From Deinococcus sp. Arct2-2 (GTDB lineage Bacteria > Deinococcota > Deinococci > Deinococcales > Deinococcaceae): a stretch of 64,000 nt of DNA. Made by a program: the position numbers and the translations under genes. Under the pieces are notes generated by a model, which saw nothing but the letters and a program-made list of their open reading frames with translations, was not told the DNA's origin and did no database searches. The stretch covers positions 124,001 through 188,000 of the forward strand of contig NZ_SSNW01000003.1 of the NCBI RefSeq assembly GCF_004801315.1. The letters run 5' to 3'. Positions 26,134 through 34,970 of this stretch are shown piece by piece; position 1 is the stretch's first letter; each line of letters begins with the position of its first letter.

Positions 26134-27135
26134 CTACGGTTCGGCGCGGGCGCGTGTAAGGCGGTTTTGCAAAATGACCACCAGCAGCAGGAACGCGCCC
26201 CGAATCACCGATTGCCAGTACACCGTCAGGCTGATGGTGCCGCGTCCGTTTTCAAAATTCAGCACATTGAAAATCACCCCCAGCAGCAGCACGCCCACCA
26301 GCGTGGAGCCGATAGATCCCATGCCGCCCGTGAGCAGCGTGCCGCCCACCACCACAGCGGCAATGGCGGTCAGTTCCCAGCCCAGCCCCTCGGTAGGTTG
26401 CCCTGCCCCAAATTGAGAGGCCAGAATCACGCCCGCCAGCCCTGCCAGTGCGCCCGACAGCGTGTACACACTGAGCAGGGTACGCTCTACCGGAAGCCCC
26501 ATCAGGCGCGAGGCTTCTTCGTTGCCGCCGATGGCCAGTACGCGGCGGCCAAAGCGGGTGTAGCGCAATATGACTGCGCCAAGAGCAAAGGCCACAAACA
26601 GCAAGATGGCGATGTAAGGCACGCCGAACACGCTGCCTTGCCCCAGCGTGGTAAAGCCGTGATCGTAGTCCGCCGACACCGATTGGTTGCCCGACAGCAT
26701 CAGCGCGAGTCCCCGTGCGGCCAGCAGCATGGCGAGCGTGGTAATGAACGGCAAAATCTTGAGGTAGGCGATGATGGCCCCGTTGATCAGGCCCAGCACA
26801 GCCGCTGCCCCCACTGCGCCGATCAGGGCCACCCACAACCCATGCGGACTGAGCAGCGCCGCGACAACGCTGGCAAAGGCCGCCACACTGCCCACCGACA
26901 GGTCTATCCCGCCCGTGATGATCACGAAGGCCATGCCCAGCGCGATCAGGCCGAACATCGAGTTGTAAGACAAGACGGTGGTGATGTTGTAGGGCGACAA
27001 GAAGTTTTCGTAGCGCAGGGTGCCGAAGAGGATCAACAGGCTCAGCGCGATCAGCACGCCGTAGCGTTGCAGGGCGCTGACCACGCGGGCGTTGCGGACG
27101 CTTGCGCCTTTGGGCGGGGATTGGGCTAAGGACAT
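26134..27135 (-). CDS. Sugar ABC transporter permease, YjfF-like
   Basis: 333 residues; GGAG lies eight bases before ATG 27135. About nine or ten hydrophobic segments and the CUT2 permease pattern GGIDLSVGSVAAFASVVAALL near 75 and VVGGTLLTGGMGSIGSTLVG near 265. It is the last gene of a four-gene importer (binding protein, double ATPase, two permeases), the gene order of E. coli ytfQ-ytfR-ytfT-yjfF. The two permeases would form a heterodimer in the inner membrane. The galactofuranose assignment rests mainly on the binding protein. Confidence 0.85.
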   Translation of the reverse strand: MSLAQSPPKGASVRNARVVSALQRYGVLIALSLLILFGTLRYENFLSPYNITTVLSYNSMFGLIALGMAFVIITGGIDLSVGSVAAFASVVAALLSPHGLWVALIGAVGAAAVLGLINGAIIAYLKILPFITTLAMLLAARGLALMLSGNQSVSADYDHGFTTLGQGSVFGVPYIAILLFVAFALGAVILRYTRFGRRVLAIGGNEEASRLMGLPVERTLLSVYTLSGALAGLAGVILASQFGAGQPTEGLGWELTAIAAVVVGGTLLTGGMGSIGSTLVGVLLLGVIFNVLNFENGRGTISLTVYWQSVIRGAFLLLVVILQNRLTRARAEP

Positions 27136-27223
27136 GGGAAGGCTCCTTGAAGGGTTTTAGAAAAGCTCTGAGCTCTGAACGACAAGCTGCGTGGGTAAGA
27201 GACGGAGCGGGGGAAACTTTTGC

Positions 27224-28222
27224 TTACCGCCGTTGCCGCTGCACATACACGGCCAGCAAAATGATTCCGGCCTTGACCACCAGCGCCGCCGCGTCGGGTA
27301 CGCCGCGTGCCAACAGGCTGTAGCGGATCAGTTGAATGATCAGTGCGCCCAGCAACGTGCCGACGATGGTGGCGCGGCCCCCAGTGAGTGCCGTGCCGCC
27401 CACCGCCACCGCCGCAATCGCGTCCAGCTCCATGTTCAGGCCCACCTGATTGGCATCCGACGAGGAATTGATGGAAATGACGATCAGGCCCGCGATGCCC
27501 GACAAGAGGCCGCTGATGCCGTACACCGCCAGCTTGACCCGGTTCACGGGCACGCCCGACAGCCGCGCGGCGCGTTCGTTGCCGCCCACCGCCAGAATCT
27601 GCCGCCCGAACACCGTGCGCGCCATGACCCACGCGAAGAGGGCCACCACCACCAGCATCAAGATGACCTGCACCGGAATGCCGAACGGCCGTCCCAGCCC
27701 GATGACCTGAAAGGATGTGTTGGAAAAGGTCTGGAGTTGCCCGTTGGTGAGCACCTGTGCAATGCCGCGCCCCGCGATAAACAGCACGAGTGTGGCAATA
27801 AACGGCTGAATTTGAAAGCGCGTGACCAACAGGCCGTTGAACATCCCGAAAGCTCCGGCGGCCAGCACCGGCAGCACGAAGGCCAGCGCCACGCCCAGCG
27901 CCGGACTGCCCAGCGGCGGATTCAGGAACAGCATCGGGGCCAGTGCCCCAGCAATCGCCATCAGCGCTCCCACCGAGAGATCTATGCCCGCCGTCGCAAT
28001 AACGAGCGTCATGCCCACACCCACGATCACAATCGTCGCCACTTGGGTCAGGTTCACGTTCAGCGTTTGGGCCGTGAGGAAATTGGGGGTAAAAAAGATA
28101 TTGAACAGGAGGAGCGCGAGCAAAGCCAGCAAGGGGCCGAGCAGCGGAATGGATCTGCGGTGGGAGCCTTGTTTGGCCGGGGCCGGGGGCCGCAGCGGAG
28201 GCGTGGTGGTTCCTTCAGACAT
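27224..28222 (-). CDS. Sugar ABC transporter permease, YtfT-like
   Basis: 332 residues, overlapping the end of the ATPase gene by 8 bases. Membrane segments and motifs are those of the RbsC/YtfT group: TAGIDLSVGALMAIAGALAPML near 98 and AVGGTALTGGRATIVGTLLGALI near 275. A Pro-rich cytoplasmic N-terminus (TTTPPLRPPAPAK) precedes the first helix. Having two different permease genes after one double ATPase is characteristic of Ytf-type systems, unlike ribose systems with a single RbsC. Confidence 0.87.
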   Translation of the reverse strand: MSEGTTTPPLRPPAPAKQGSHRRSIPLLGPLLALLALLLFNIFFTPNFLTAQTLNVNLTQVATIVIVGVGMTLVIATAGIDLSVGALMAIAGALAPMLFLNPPLGSPALGVALAFVLPVLAAGAFGMFNGLLVTRFQIQPFIATLVLFIAGRGIAQVLTNGQLQTFSNTSFQVIGLGRPFGIPVQVILMLVVVALFAWVMARTVFGRQILAVGGNERAARLSGVPVNRVKLAVYGISGLLSGIAGLIVISINSSSDANQVGLNMELDAIAAVAVGGTALTGGRATIVGTLLGALIIQLIRYSLLARGVPDAAALVVKAGIILLAVYVQRQRR

Positions 28223-29777
28223 GGTTCTGGATTCCCCCTTGCGGCGCTGCTGGCACAGCTTGCGCCGCGCCGTGCGCCATCACGCCCATCAGGTGGTCTT
28301 GGGTCAGGCCGTCTCCGGTCAGTTCGGCCACGCTGGAGCCGTCGCGCATCACCACCACGCGGTCACAGCCTTCGGCCAATTCTTCCAGTTCGCTGGAAAT
28401 CATCAGCACGCCCAGCCCACCTGCGGCCAGTTCGCTCAGCAGCGCCTGAATCTCACCTTTGGCCCCCACATCTATGCCGCGTGTGGGTTCGTCCAGAATC
28501 AGGAGCTTGGGATTCATGCACAGCCAGCGGGCCAGCAGCACTTTTTGTTGGTTGCCGCCCGACAGTTCCCTGATTTTTTGATCGGGGCCAGTCGTTTTGA
28601 TGCCCAGCCGCCGAATAAACCGCTCCACGATCTCATTTTGCTTGGCCGCGTCCACTATCCCGCGCCGCGACAGTTCCGGCAGCAGCGCCAGCGTCAGGTT
28701 TTCGCGCACCGATTGATCCGGCACGATGCCTTCAATCTTGCGGTCTTCCGAGCAAAAGCCGAAGCCTGCGCGGATCGCGTCGGCGGGCGAGCGCAAGGTG
28801 GCGGGCTGGCCCGCAATCTTGATTTCTCCGCCTGCCAAAGCGTCGGCCCCGAACACCACGCGGGCGGTTTCGGTGCGGCCTGATCCGAGGAGGCCCGCCA
28901 GCCCCACAATTTCGCCCTTTCGGACGTCCAGCGAGGCGCTCCTGAGCGCCGGGCCAGAGCGCACACCGCGCACTTCCAGCAACTCTTCGCCCTTTTGGTT
29001 GTGGTTCTTCACGAAGGCCGTTTCGCCCTCGCGCCGCAGTTCGCCGGGTTCTTTGCCCAGCATGCTCGCCACCAGTTCCAGCTTGCTGATGTCGGTCATG
29101 GCGCGGCGTTCCACGGTGCGGCCATCGCGCATGATGGTCACGCCGCTGCACACGGCATACAGTTCGTCTAGGCGGTGAGACACGAACACCACGGCCACGC
29201 CACTGGCCCCCAGTTGCCGAATCACGCCGAACAGGGTTTCCACTTCGCGGTCATCCAGCGAGGACGTGGGCTCATCCATGATGACGAGGCGGCTGTCGAT
29301 GGACACGGCGCGGGCGATGGCCACCATTTGCTGTACCGCCACGCTCAAGCCCATCAGCGGGCGGGTCACGTCGGCCTGCACGTCGAAGCGTTCCAGCAGT
29401 GTCCGGGCTTCGCGGTTCATGCGGCCCCAGTCCAGAAACGGTCCGCGCCGCCGCTCGCGTCCCAAAAAGATGTTTTCGCTCAGGGACAGGTACGGAATCA
29501 GGTTCACTTCCTGATAAATGGTGGAAATGCCGCCGAGTTGCGCGGCCTGCGGCGAGGCAAAGTCCACCTCCGCGCCGCCAAAGCGGATCACGCCGCTGTC
29601 CCGGCGGTAAGCTCCGGTCAGCACCTTGATCAGCGTCGATTTGCCCGCCCCGTTCTGGCCGATCAGGGCGTGAATTTCTCCGGCACTGACCGTCAGGGAG
29701 GCGTCTGTGAGGGCAGGCACGCCCGAAAACGCTTTGTTGATGCCCTCCAACTGGAGCAGCGGTTCACTGTGGGTCAC
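28215..29777 (-). CDS. Sugar ABC transporter ATPase with two ATP-binding domains, YtfR/RbsA-like
   Basis: 520 residues from GTG 29777. First ATPase: Walker A GQNGAGKST near 40, Walker B VIMDEPTSSLD near 165. Second: degenerate P-loop AGLLGSGRTE near 292, signature ELSGGNQQKVLLARWL near 405 and Walker B LLILDEPTRGIDVGAKGE. The degenerate second P-loop is usual in RbsA/MglA proteins. It energises the two permeases downstream. The 100-base gap before it holds a strong hairpin that separates it from the binding-protein gene. Confidence 0.92.
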   Translation of the reverse strand: MTHSEPLLQLEGINKAFSGVPALTDASLTVSAGEIHALIGQNGAGKSTLIKVLTGAYRRDSGVIRFGGAEVDFASPQAAQLGGISTIYQEVNLIPYLSLSENIFLGRERRRGPFLDWGRMNREARTLLERFDVQADVTRPLMGLSVAVQQMVAIARAVSIDSRLVIMDEPTSSLDDREVETLFGVIRQLGASGVAVVFVSHRLDELYAVCSGVTIMRDGRTVERRAMTDISKLELVASMLGKEPGELRREGETAFVKNHNQKGEELLEVRGVRSGPALRSASLDVRKGEIVGLAGLLGSGRTETARVVFGADALAGGEIKIAGQPATLRSPADAIRAGFGFCSEDRKIEGIVPDQSVRENLTLALLPELSRRGIVDAAKQNEIVERFIRRLGIKTTGPDQKIRELSGGNQQKVLLARWLCMNPKLLILDEPTRGIDVGAKGEIQALLSELAAGGLGVLMISSELEELAEGCDRVVVMRDGSSVAELTGDGLTQDHLMGVMAHGAAQAVPAAPQGGIQNHV

Positions 29778-29809
29778 GGGGCACCGATCCTTGTGCGGAT
29801 GTTCAAAAG

Positions 29810-29848
29810 TGCTGACCTGCCGGGGTCTGAGGTCTCGGCAGGTCAGCA
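29810..29848 (-). promoter_or_regulatory. Intercistronic hairpin between binding-protein and ATPase genes
   Basis: Perfect 13-bp arms TGCTGACCTGCCG (29810-29822) and CGGCAGGTCAGCA (29836-29848), loop 13 bases, no U-tract. It should raise binding-protein mRNA relative to the downstream genes. Confidence 0.65.
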
Positions 29849-29877
29849 GGGTGGTTCAGGCTGTAGTTGGGCCTAGA

Positions 29878-30852
29878 TTAGTAGGCGCTGGCGAGCAGTG
29901 ATTTGGCGTTCTGAGCCGTAAATTCGCGGTCAGGGTTGATGATTTTGGCGGCGATGGCCTTGCCGGCCGCGTAGTTCTTCATGGTTTCAAAGGCTTTGGG
30001 GCCGAATTTAGGGTTGCACTCCACCACGTAGTTGACCTTGCCGTCGATCACAAGCTGCACAATTTCGCGGCCTCCGTCGATGGACAGCACCAGGACGTCT
30101 TTGCCGGGTTTGCGGCCCGCAGCTTCGAGGGCGGCAATCGCGCCGATTGCCATTTCGTCGTTGTGGGCGTACACCACGTTCACTTCGGGGTGGGCTTGCA
30201 GCAGGGTTTCCATGACCTGACGGCCTTTGTCGCGGGCAAAGTCTCCGGTCTGAGACGCGACGATCTTCATGCCGGGCTGCCCCTTGATGGCGCTTTCGAA
30301 TCCCGTGCGGCGGTCATTGGCCGGAGAAGACCCGGTGGTGCCTTCAAGTTGAATGATATTGGCCTTGCCTTTGCTGGCTTTGATGAGCCATTGGCCTACG
30401 CGCTGGCCTTCTTTCACAAAGTCCGAGCCGATGAAAGTGACGTAGTCGGTGCCTGCCTTGGCGAGTTTTTGGTCTACGTTGCGGTCCAGCAAAATCACGG
30501 GGATTCCGGCGGCCCGCGCTTTCTTCACGGCGGCGGCCAATGGTTTTTCTTCGCGTGGGGCAAGGAAAATCATATCTACACGCTGGGCGATCATGCTGTC
30601 TACGTCGCTGACTTGCTTGGCGGCCGAGCCTGCCGCGTCGGTGTACACCAACTGGTAGCCCAGGCGCTTGGCTTCGTCCTGCATGCTCTTGGTCTGGGCC
30701 AGTCTCCACGGGTTGTTGCTCTCGGTTTGGGCAAACCCCACCTTATAGGTGGCTTTCTGGGCCAACTTGGGCAGCCCCTGAGCGACGGCAAACACAGTCA
30801 GTCCGGCGGCGGCGGTGGCAAGGGCAATGGTCAAGGCGCGTTTTTGTTTCAT
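29878..30852 (-). CDS. Periplasmic sugar-binding protein, YtfQ-like (galactofuranose candidate)
   Basis: 324 residues from ATG 30852; AAGGATGG precedes it. The signal peptide is MKQKRALTIALATAAAGLTVFAVAQG. The mature protein follows YtfQ closely in pattern: KVGFAQTESNNPWRLAQTKSM, FLAPREEKPLAAAVKKA, ILLDRNVD near 125, QLEGTTGSSPANDRRTGF near 170, VVYAHNDEMAIGAI near 230 and LSIDGGREIV near 260. YtfQ of E. coli binds galactofuranose. The four-gene order matches ytfQRT-yjfF. Galactofuranose or another hexose furanose is the best guess. The promoter has a well-placed operator. Confidence 0.85.
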   Translation of the reverse strand: MKQKRALTIALATAAAGLTVFAVAQGLPKLAQKATYKVGFAQTESNNPWRLAQTKSMQDEAKRLGYQLVYTDAAGSAAKQVSDVDSMIAQRVDMIFLAPREEKPLAAAVKKARAAGIPVILLDRNVDQKLAKAGTDYVTFIGSDFVKEGQRVGQWLIKASKGKANIIQLEGTTGSSPANDRRTGFESAIKGQPGMKIVASQTGDFARDKGRQVMETLLQAHPEVNVVYAHNDEMAIGAIAALEAAGRKPGKDVLVLSIDGGREIVQLVIDGKVNYVVECNPKFGPKAFETMKNYAAGKAIAAKIINPDREFTAQNAKSLLASAY

Positions 30853-31236
30853 GGGTTCCATCCTTATCGTCCCAGCGGGGACTGGTGAGGGCGTTCCCAG
30901 ACCCCGCCAATTGGCGCTGAGGGCTGGCAAAGAAGACGGAAATCAGGACAGCTTGTTGCCCGTTCGGAGCAACACCTGACGGCACCTGTGAACACGTGAA
31001 TGTAGCTTTATTTACGCCCAAACCAAGTGGTTTGTCAAGCCTCAAGCTGACCCCACGCCTAGCGGTACTTTCGATAGTTTCGCCCCGAAAGCTCCCGGTG
31101 TTGATGTGTGGAAGCGTCTCCATGTGCTGTCTGCTCCCGGGTGGGGCGCCGCAACTTTCATTCTTTTCGGTAGATGTTTGTCGTTCAGCTTGCACGGCAG
31201 AGGTGTTGAGAAATCCGGCCAACGAGCGCTCAGGCG
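30853..31236 (-). promoter_or_regulatory. 384-base upstream region of the Ytf-like operon with promoter and operator
   Basis: No gene is seen. On the minus strand TTGACA (31033-31038), an 18-base spacer and TAAATA (31009-31014). The palindrome CAAACCAAGTGGTTTG (31019-31034) fills the spacer and touches the -35, the position of a repressor operator of LacI or GntR type. A second inverted repeat, CTTTCG and CGAAAG with a 12-base centre, lies about 50 bases further upstream (31069-31092). Confidence 0.65.
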
Positions 31237-32235
31237 TCAGCGGGCCGTGAGATTGGAAAACCCCAGTGCGTAGTGCCGCCCGACGCGGACTTGTTGGCTG
31301 GCCCCCGGACTGGGCAGAATTTCCAACTGTGCCAACACCAGATCGGCCCGGTAGACCTTGCCCAGCCCGCCTTCCATACCGCGCCGGATCACCTGAAACA
31401 CCACCGTTCGCGCCTCGCCGGGTTGCAGGTGCAGGTCGGTGGCGGCGGTGCGGCCCTGCACGATGCCAATCCCAGACGCGCTGGTGTCGTAGGTGCCTGC
31501 CGTGCCCCAAAAATAGCGGTGGCCCAACTCGTCGGTCACCGTGCCAGTGGTGCCCACATAGGCCAGAATCAGTGGCTGTGTGGTGGTATTGGTCAGCTGG
31601 ACACTGATGCGGAGTAGATGGTCACGGCGGTTGGCCGATACGCTGGCACTGAGGTCGGTGACTATGGCGGTAAACGGCCCTAGATCTTGCGCGGCGGCGG
31701 GTTCAGTTGCGGCAGGAGTGACCCGCAAACTGCGGAATTGAAGCGTGTACGGCGTGCCCAGCGTGACTTGTCCGGCGGCGGTGGGCTGAAGCTCCCGCAG
31801 CACCAGATCGAGACCGAAGACCGTGCCGATCTGGTCGCCGGATGCAGGCCGCCAGAGCAGTTCTAGGCGCAGGTCGCTGCTGGTGGCCGGAGCCAACACA
31901 AAAGAGGCGTCCACGCTGCGGTCAGTGACGATCCCGATACCGCGCACACCCGCGTCAGAGGCGACGACGTAGCGGTGGCCCTGATCGTCGGTGGCAAGGG
32001 CCGAACCGCGTAACAGGCCCAAGATCAGCGGGCGCGGCGTCTTGTTTTCTATTCGCAAACTGACGGCCAAAAAGCGGTTTGCGCCGACTGTACTGGCCCG
32101 CACGTCGGTCACTTTGGCCCGGAACGCGCCTACTTCGGCACTTGGCGTTCCCTGCGCCGCTGCCCCCGCTCCCCACAGACCCAAGAGGCCCAGCAGCGCC
32201 AGCAGCCACACCAACCCACCCTTGCACTTGCCCAT
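31237..32235 (-). CDS. Secreted protein with two tandem Ig-like repeats
   Basis: 332 residues; GGAGG lies before ATG 32235. Signal peptide with LLALLGLLGLWGAGAAAQ. Two repeats of about 140 residues follow: each opens with GAFRAKVTDVRAS or GPFTAIVTDLSAS, then a RFLAVSLRIENKTPRPLIL or DHLLRISVQLTNTTTQPLIL strand pair, a GHRY block, GIGIV and a domain end in YTLQFRSLRV or YALGFSNLTA. This is the shape of DUF4352-like or telomeric repeat-factor-like Ig domains in exported proteins. No catalytic motif. Its role at the cell surface is unknown. Confidence 0.75.
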   Translation of the reverse strand: MGKCKGGLVWLLALLGLLGLWGAGAAAQGTPSAEVGAFRAKVTDVRASTVGANRFLAVSLRIENKTPRPLILGLLRGSALATDDQGHRYVVASDAGVRGIGIVTDRSVDASFVLAPATSSDLRLELLWRPASGDQIGTVFGLDLVLRELQPTAAGQVTLGTPYTLQFRSLRVTPAATEPAAAQDLGPFTAIVTDLSASVSANRRDHLLRISVQLTNTTTQPLILAYVGTTGTVTDELGHRYFWGTAGTYDTSASGIGIVQGRTAATDLHLQPGEARTVVFQVIRRGMEGGLGKVYRADLVLAQLEILPSPGASQQVRVGRHYALGFSNLTAR

Positions 32236-32476
32236 AGTGTCCTCCAGCAGTGTGCCGCGCCGAATCAGTTCGGCTGGACTGTGGGGCGCGGCGGCTGGAC
32301 TGCGGCGATATGGTGCACAAGAAAACGCACAGGAACACGCGGGAAGAGGGCCGCAGGCTGCCTGAGCCTCACAGCCAAAGTATACGGGGCGGCTGTCTCC
32401 ATGGGGTGGCTGGATACCGTGTGGCTAGAAGGCCAAGGGCATTGTTCAGAGCGCCGCGCAAGCTGCACAATGCAGC

Positions 32477-33748
32477 ATGATTCCTGCGGTGAATGCGACT
32501 GCGCTGTCCGGTTCCCCTGCCCGCCGCCCACAGGCCCGAACACTGCTCTTGACGGCGGTGCTGGCGCTGTTGCCCGCAGCAGCAGCAGCAGCGGCCCTTC
32601 AGTCTGATGTCCTGGCCTTCCCCCTCACCGCGCCCACCGGGGACAATCTGCGCGGCCCGGTGCGAGAATTGGCGCTGGCTGCCGCTCCAGACGGCTCGTT
32701 GGTGCTGGCGGTCATGGCCGATTCGGGCACCTTCAACAGCGGGCGCGGTGTGTTTACCGCCCGTCGCCTGACGGCGTGGCGGGCGGAGAGCAGCGGTGCG
32801 GCCCTCTCGTGGCAACCCCTCGGCGGATCGCTGAATTACGACGATCCGCGCCCGGTGTCGAGCCTGAATTTGGCCCTCGACGAGCGAGGCGCACCTGTGC
32901 TGGTCTGGAATGAAAACTACGGCGACAACGACATCGTGGTCTTCCGGGCCTTCCAAAACGGGGCGTGGACACAGTGGCAACCACGCTACCTGGGCGACGA
33001 CTTGCCTTACGCAGCCCGCACCCGCGCTGTGGCCGCCCGGAACGGTGAGCCGGTGCTGGCGTGGGGCGAGTGGCTCCGCAACCCGTATGGCAGCCGCCTG
33101 ACGGTGCGGGTGTGGGAGGAAAGCGCCAAAACGTGGCGGCGTGGCCCCGCCTTCAACGACATCAGCGCCTTTTCCAGAACCCCTGCGCTGGCCCTGAACG
33201 CTGCCGGGCTGCCCACAGTGGCGTGGTTGCAGGGCGAAGTGCTGGACAGCAACGTGTTCGTGAAACGCTGGACGGGCACGGCGTGGGAAGCCTTGGGCAG
33301 CTCGCTCAACCGCCGTCCCAATACGTATCTCGCCTCTACCCGCATGGTGTTGAATCCGCAAGAACAGCCTGTGGTGGCGTGGTTGGAAGACCTAGACGGC
33401 GAGGACGCGCTGTATGTGTCGGCGTGGAGCGGCAGTGCGTGGACGGCGCTGGGCGGGCGCTTGGACACGGCTTCGGCCTCTGCGCCGTCGCTGGCGGTAA
33501 ACCGGGCGGGGCAGCCGGTGGCCGCATGGGTAGAAGAACGTGGGGGTGTGGGCCGGGTGCGCGTGGCCCGCTGGCAAGGCGGCGCGTGGCAAGACCTCGG
33601 CGGACGCGGCGGCGCGGTGAATCTGGACATCAAGCGCGATGCCCGCTCGCCATCGGTAGCGGTAGACGCAGCGGGCGCGGTCGTGCTGGCATGGCGCGAG
33701 GATGTGGGCGGCGTGTACCGGGTGCAGTTGCGGCGATTTGGGCCTTAA
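32477..33748 (+). CDS. Secreted beta-propeller-like repeat protein
   Basis: 423 residues with a long signal peptide (RPQARTLLLTAVLALLPAAAAAAA). The mature part is made of about seven repeats of 45-50 residues with the pattern LALNxxGxPVVAWxE...VxxWxGxAWxxLGGxL (for example ALALNAAGLPTVAWLQG, MVLNPQEQPVVAWLEDLDGEDALYVSAWSGSAW, SLAVNRAGQPVAAWVEE). The repeats suggest a beta-propeller, perhaps of the Kelch or sialidase-like kind, without Asp-box motifs. It is divergent from the Ig-repeat gene. No enzyme motif was seen. It could bind a ligand at the cell surface. Confidence 0.75.
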   Translation: MIPAVNATALSGSPARRPQARTLLLTAVLALLPAAAAAAALQSDVLAFPLTAPTGDNLRGPVRELALAAAPDGSLVLAVMADSGTFNSGRGVFTARRLTAWRAESSGAALSWQPLGGSLNYDDPRPVSSLNLALDERGAPVLVWNENYGDNDIVVFRAFQNGAWTQWQPRYLGDDLPYAARTRAVAARNGEPVLAWGEWLRNPYGSRLTVRVWEESAKTWRRGPAFNDISAFSRTPALALNAAGLPTVAWLQGEVLDSNVFVKRWTGTAWEALGSSLNRRPNTYLASTRMVLNPQEQPVVAWLEDLDGEDALYVSAWSGSAWTALGGRLDTASASAPSLAVNRAGQPVAAWVEERGGVGRVRVARWQGGAWQDLGGRGGAVNLDIKRDARSPSVAVDAAGAVVLAWREDVGGVYRVQLRRFGP

Positions 33749-33943
33749 CTGCTGTCAGTAGTGAGTGGGAAAGACGTGCTGGCCGCTCAATCTACGTTTT
33801 CGTCAAGTGAGGCGGCGAGGAACATGCTGTCACGCCTGATGATGAAGGGTGTACGGGCGGGCAGAGCGGTAAGGTGGACGGGTCATTTCCTGACGGAACC
33901 CTCAGCGTGCCGCCCCCGCCCACCTGCCCAAAGGAGAACCGCC

Positions 33944-34651
33944 ATGAAACGCCCCGTGCTTGCCTTGGCCCTGCTTGCTGGAGTCGCGCTGGCGGCCACC
34001 ACCAACCTCAGCGTAATCGTAAACGGGCAGGTGGCCCCCGACGCCGCCATCGTGGTGAACGGCAAAACCTATGTGCCGCTGTCGGCGCTGAATTTGCTGG
34101 GCGTCAAAACGAATGTGAAGGGCAGCACGCTGACGCTGGGGAGTACGCCTGCGGCTCCAGGTGCCCCTGCCCCGGGCGGCGCAAACCAGAAAGTCGCGGT
34201 GGAAGGCTGCATTGGCGACACCCTCTTCAACGGGATTTGGCGCATGACCGTGAAGAAGGTAGAACCGATTGGGCCAGATGTGGGCTTGGGGCCGGGCTGG
34301 GGCGTGTCGGTGGAACTCCGCAACGGCACGCAAACCCCCACCAACTTGCAAGACACCGGATTAATTTCTACCGATCTGGTGATGCCTGACGGGAATACCT
34401 TCGTGTTCGAGGAACGCACCGCCGAAGAACCCTACGTGTACAAAAAGGTGGGGCAAGCAGGCGGGATCATCTACACGCTGCGGTTCCATGTGCAGGACTC
34501 GCGGGCGTTGGCAGCGAGCGTGCCCCGGCCCACCAAACTGGTCATTCAACTTGATCCCAAACGCCTCACGGCGGGTTATCTAAAAACGGGCACAGTGGCC
34601 TACACCACGCCCAATCCCAGCTTCCGTGTGCGGCTGGACTGCACCCGCTAA
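33944..34651 (+). CDS. Secreted protein with copper amine oxidase N-terminal-like domain
   Basis: 235 residues from ATG 33944, with AAAGGAG ahead. Signal peptide MKRPVLALALLAGVALA. The first mature segment (NLSVIVNGQVAPDAAIVVNGKTYVPLSALNLLGV, then KGSTLTL) is the short repeat found in copper amine oxidase N-terminal-like domains and stalk proteins. A Pro/Gly linker leads to a C-terminal domain of about 150 residues with WRMTVKKVEPIG and VSVELRNGTQ strands, similar in outline to the Ig-like repeats of the nearby exported protein. The enzyme itself is not present, so it is probably a structural or binding protein of the envelope. Confidence 0.75.
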   Translation: MKRPVLALALLAGVALAATTNLSVIVNGQVAPDAAIVVNGKTYVPLSALNLLGVKTNVKGSTLTLGSTPAAPGAPAPGGANQKVAVEGCIGDTLFNGIWRMTVKKVEPIGPDVGLGPGWGVSVELRNGTQTPTNLQDTGLISTDLVMPDGNTFVFEERTAEEPYVYKKVGQAGGIIYTLRFHVQDSRALAASVPRPTKLVIQLDPKRLTAGYLKTGTVAYTTPNPSFRVRLDCTR

Positions 34652-34970
34652 GAGGCTGGGAAAGCAGAGGGCTGAGGGAGCAGAGCGACTGCCCTTGATC
34701 TTCCTTAAAAGCTGTTTATAAAGTTCCGTTGCGTTTTCTCAGCATTCCAAAAACGCCGTATCCATGGGTGTGTTGCTCCCTCTCCCCTTGGGGGGGAGGG
34801 CTGGGGAGGGGGAAGTGAGCGCAGCGAATGCTGTTCTACACGCGATTTGCCGAAACTGGTGACCCTGTATAAACACGCTCTTAGACCGTTCGGCCCTAGA
34901 CCCTGAGACGGCTCCTCCCATCCCGCCCCGCGCCTCAATCCCCGGCCCCCACATCTGCCACAGTAGAGCC
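34652..34970. other. 319-base intergenic region before topA
   Basis: It holds the left copy of the topA-flanking repeat (34737-34884) and the presumed topA promoter, which I could not place precisely. No gene is supported here. Confidence 0.6.
34737..34884 (+). repeat. Left copy of a 148-bp direct repeat flanking topA
   Basis: Starts TCTCAGCATTCCAAAAACG and ends CACGCTCTTAG. From CCGTA (34756) to TTAG (34884) it aligns without gaps to 37311-37439, and the 19 bases upstream also align. The core is a C-run/G-run stem (CCCTCTCCCC to GGGAGGG) followed by GAAGTGAGCGCAGCGAAT. I judge about three quarters of bases identical. Confidence 0.75.
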
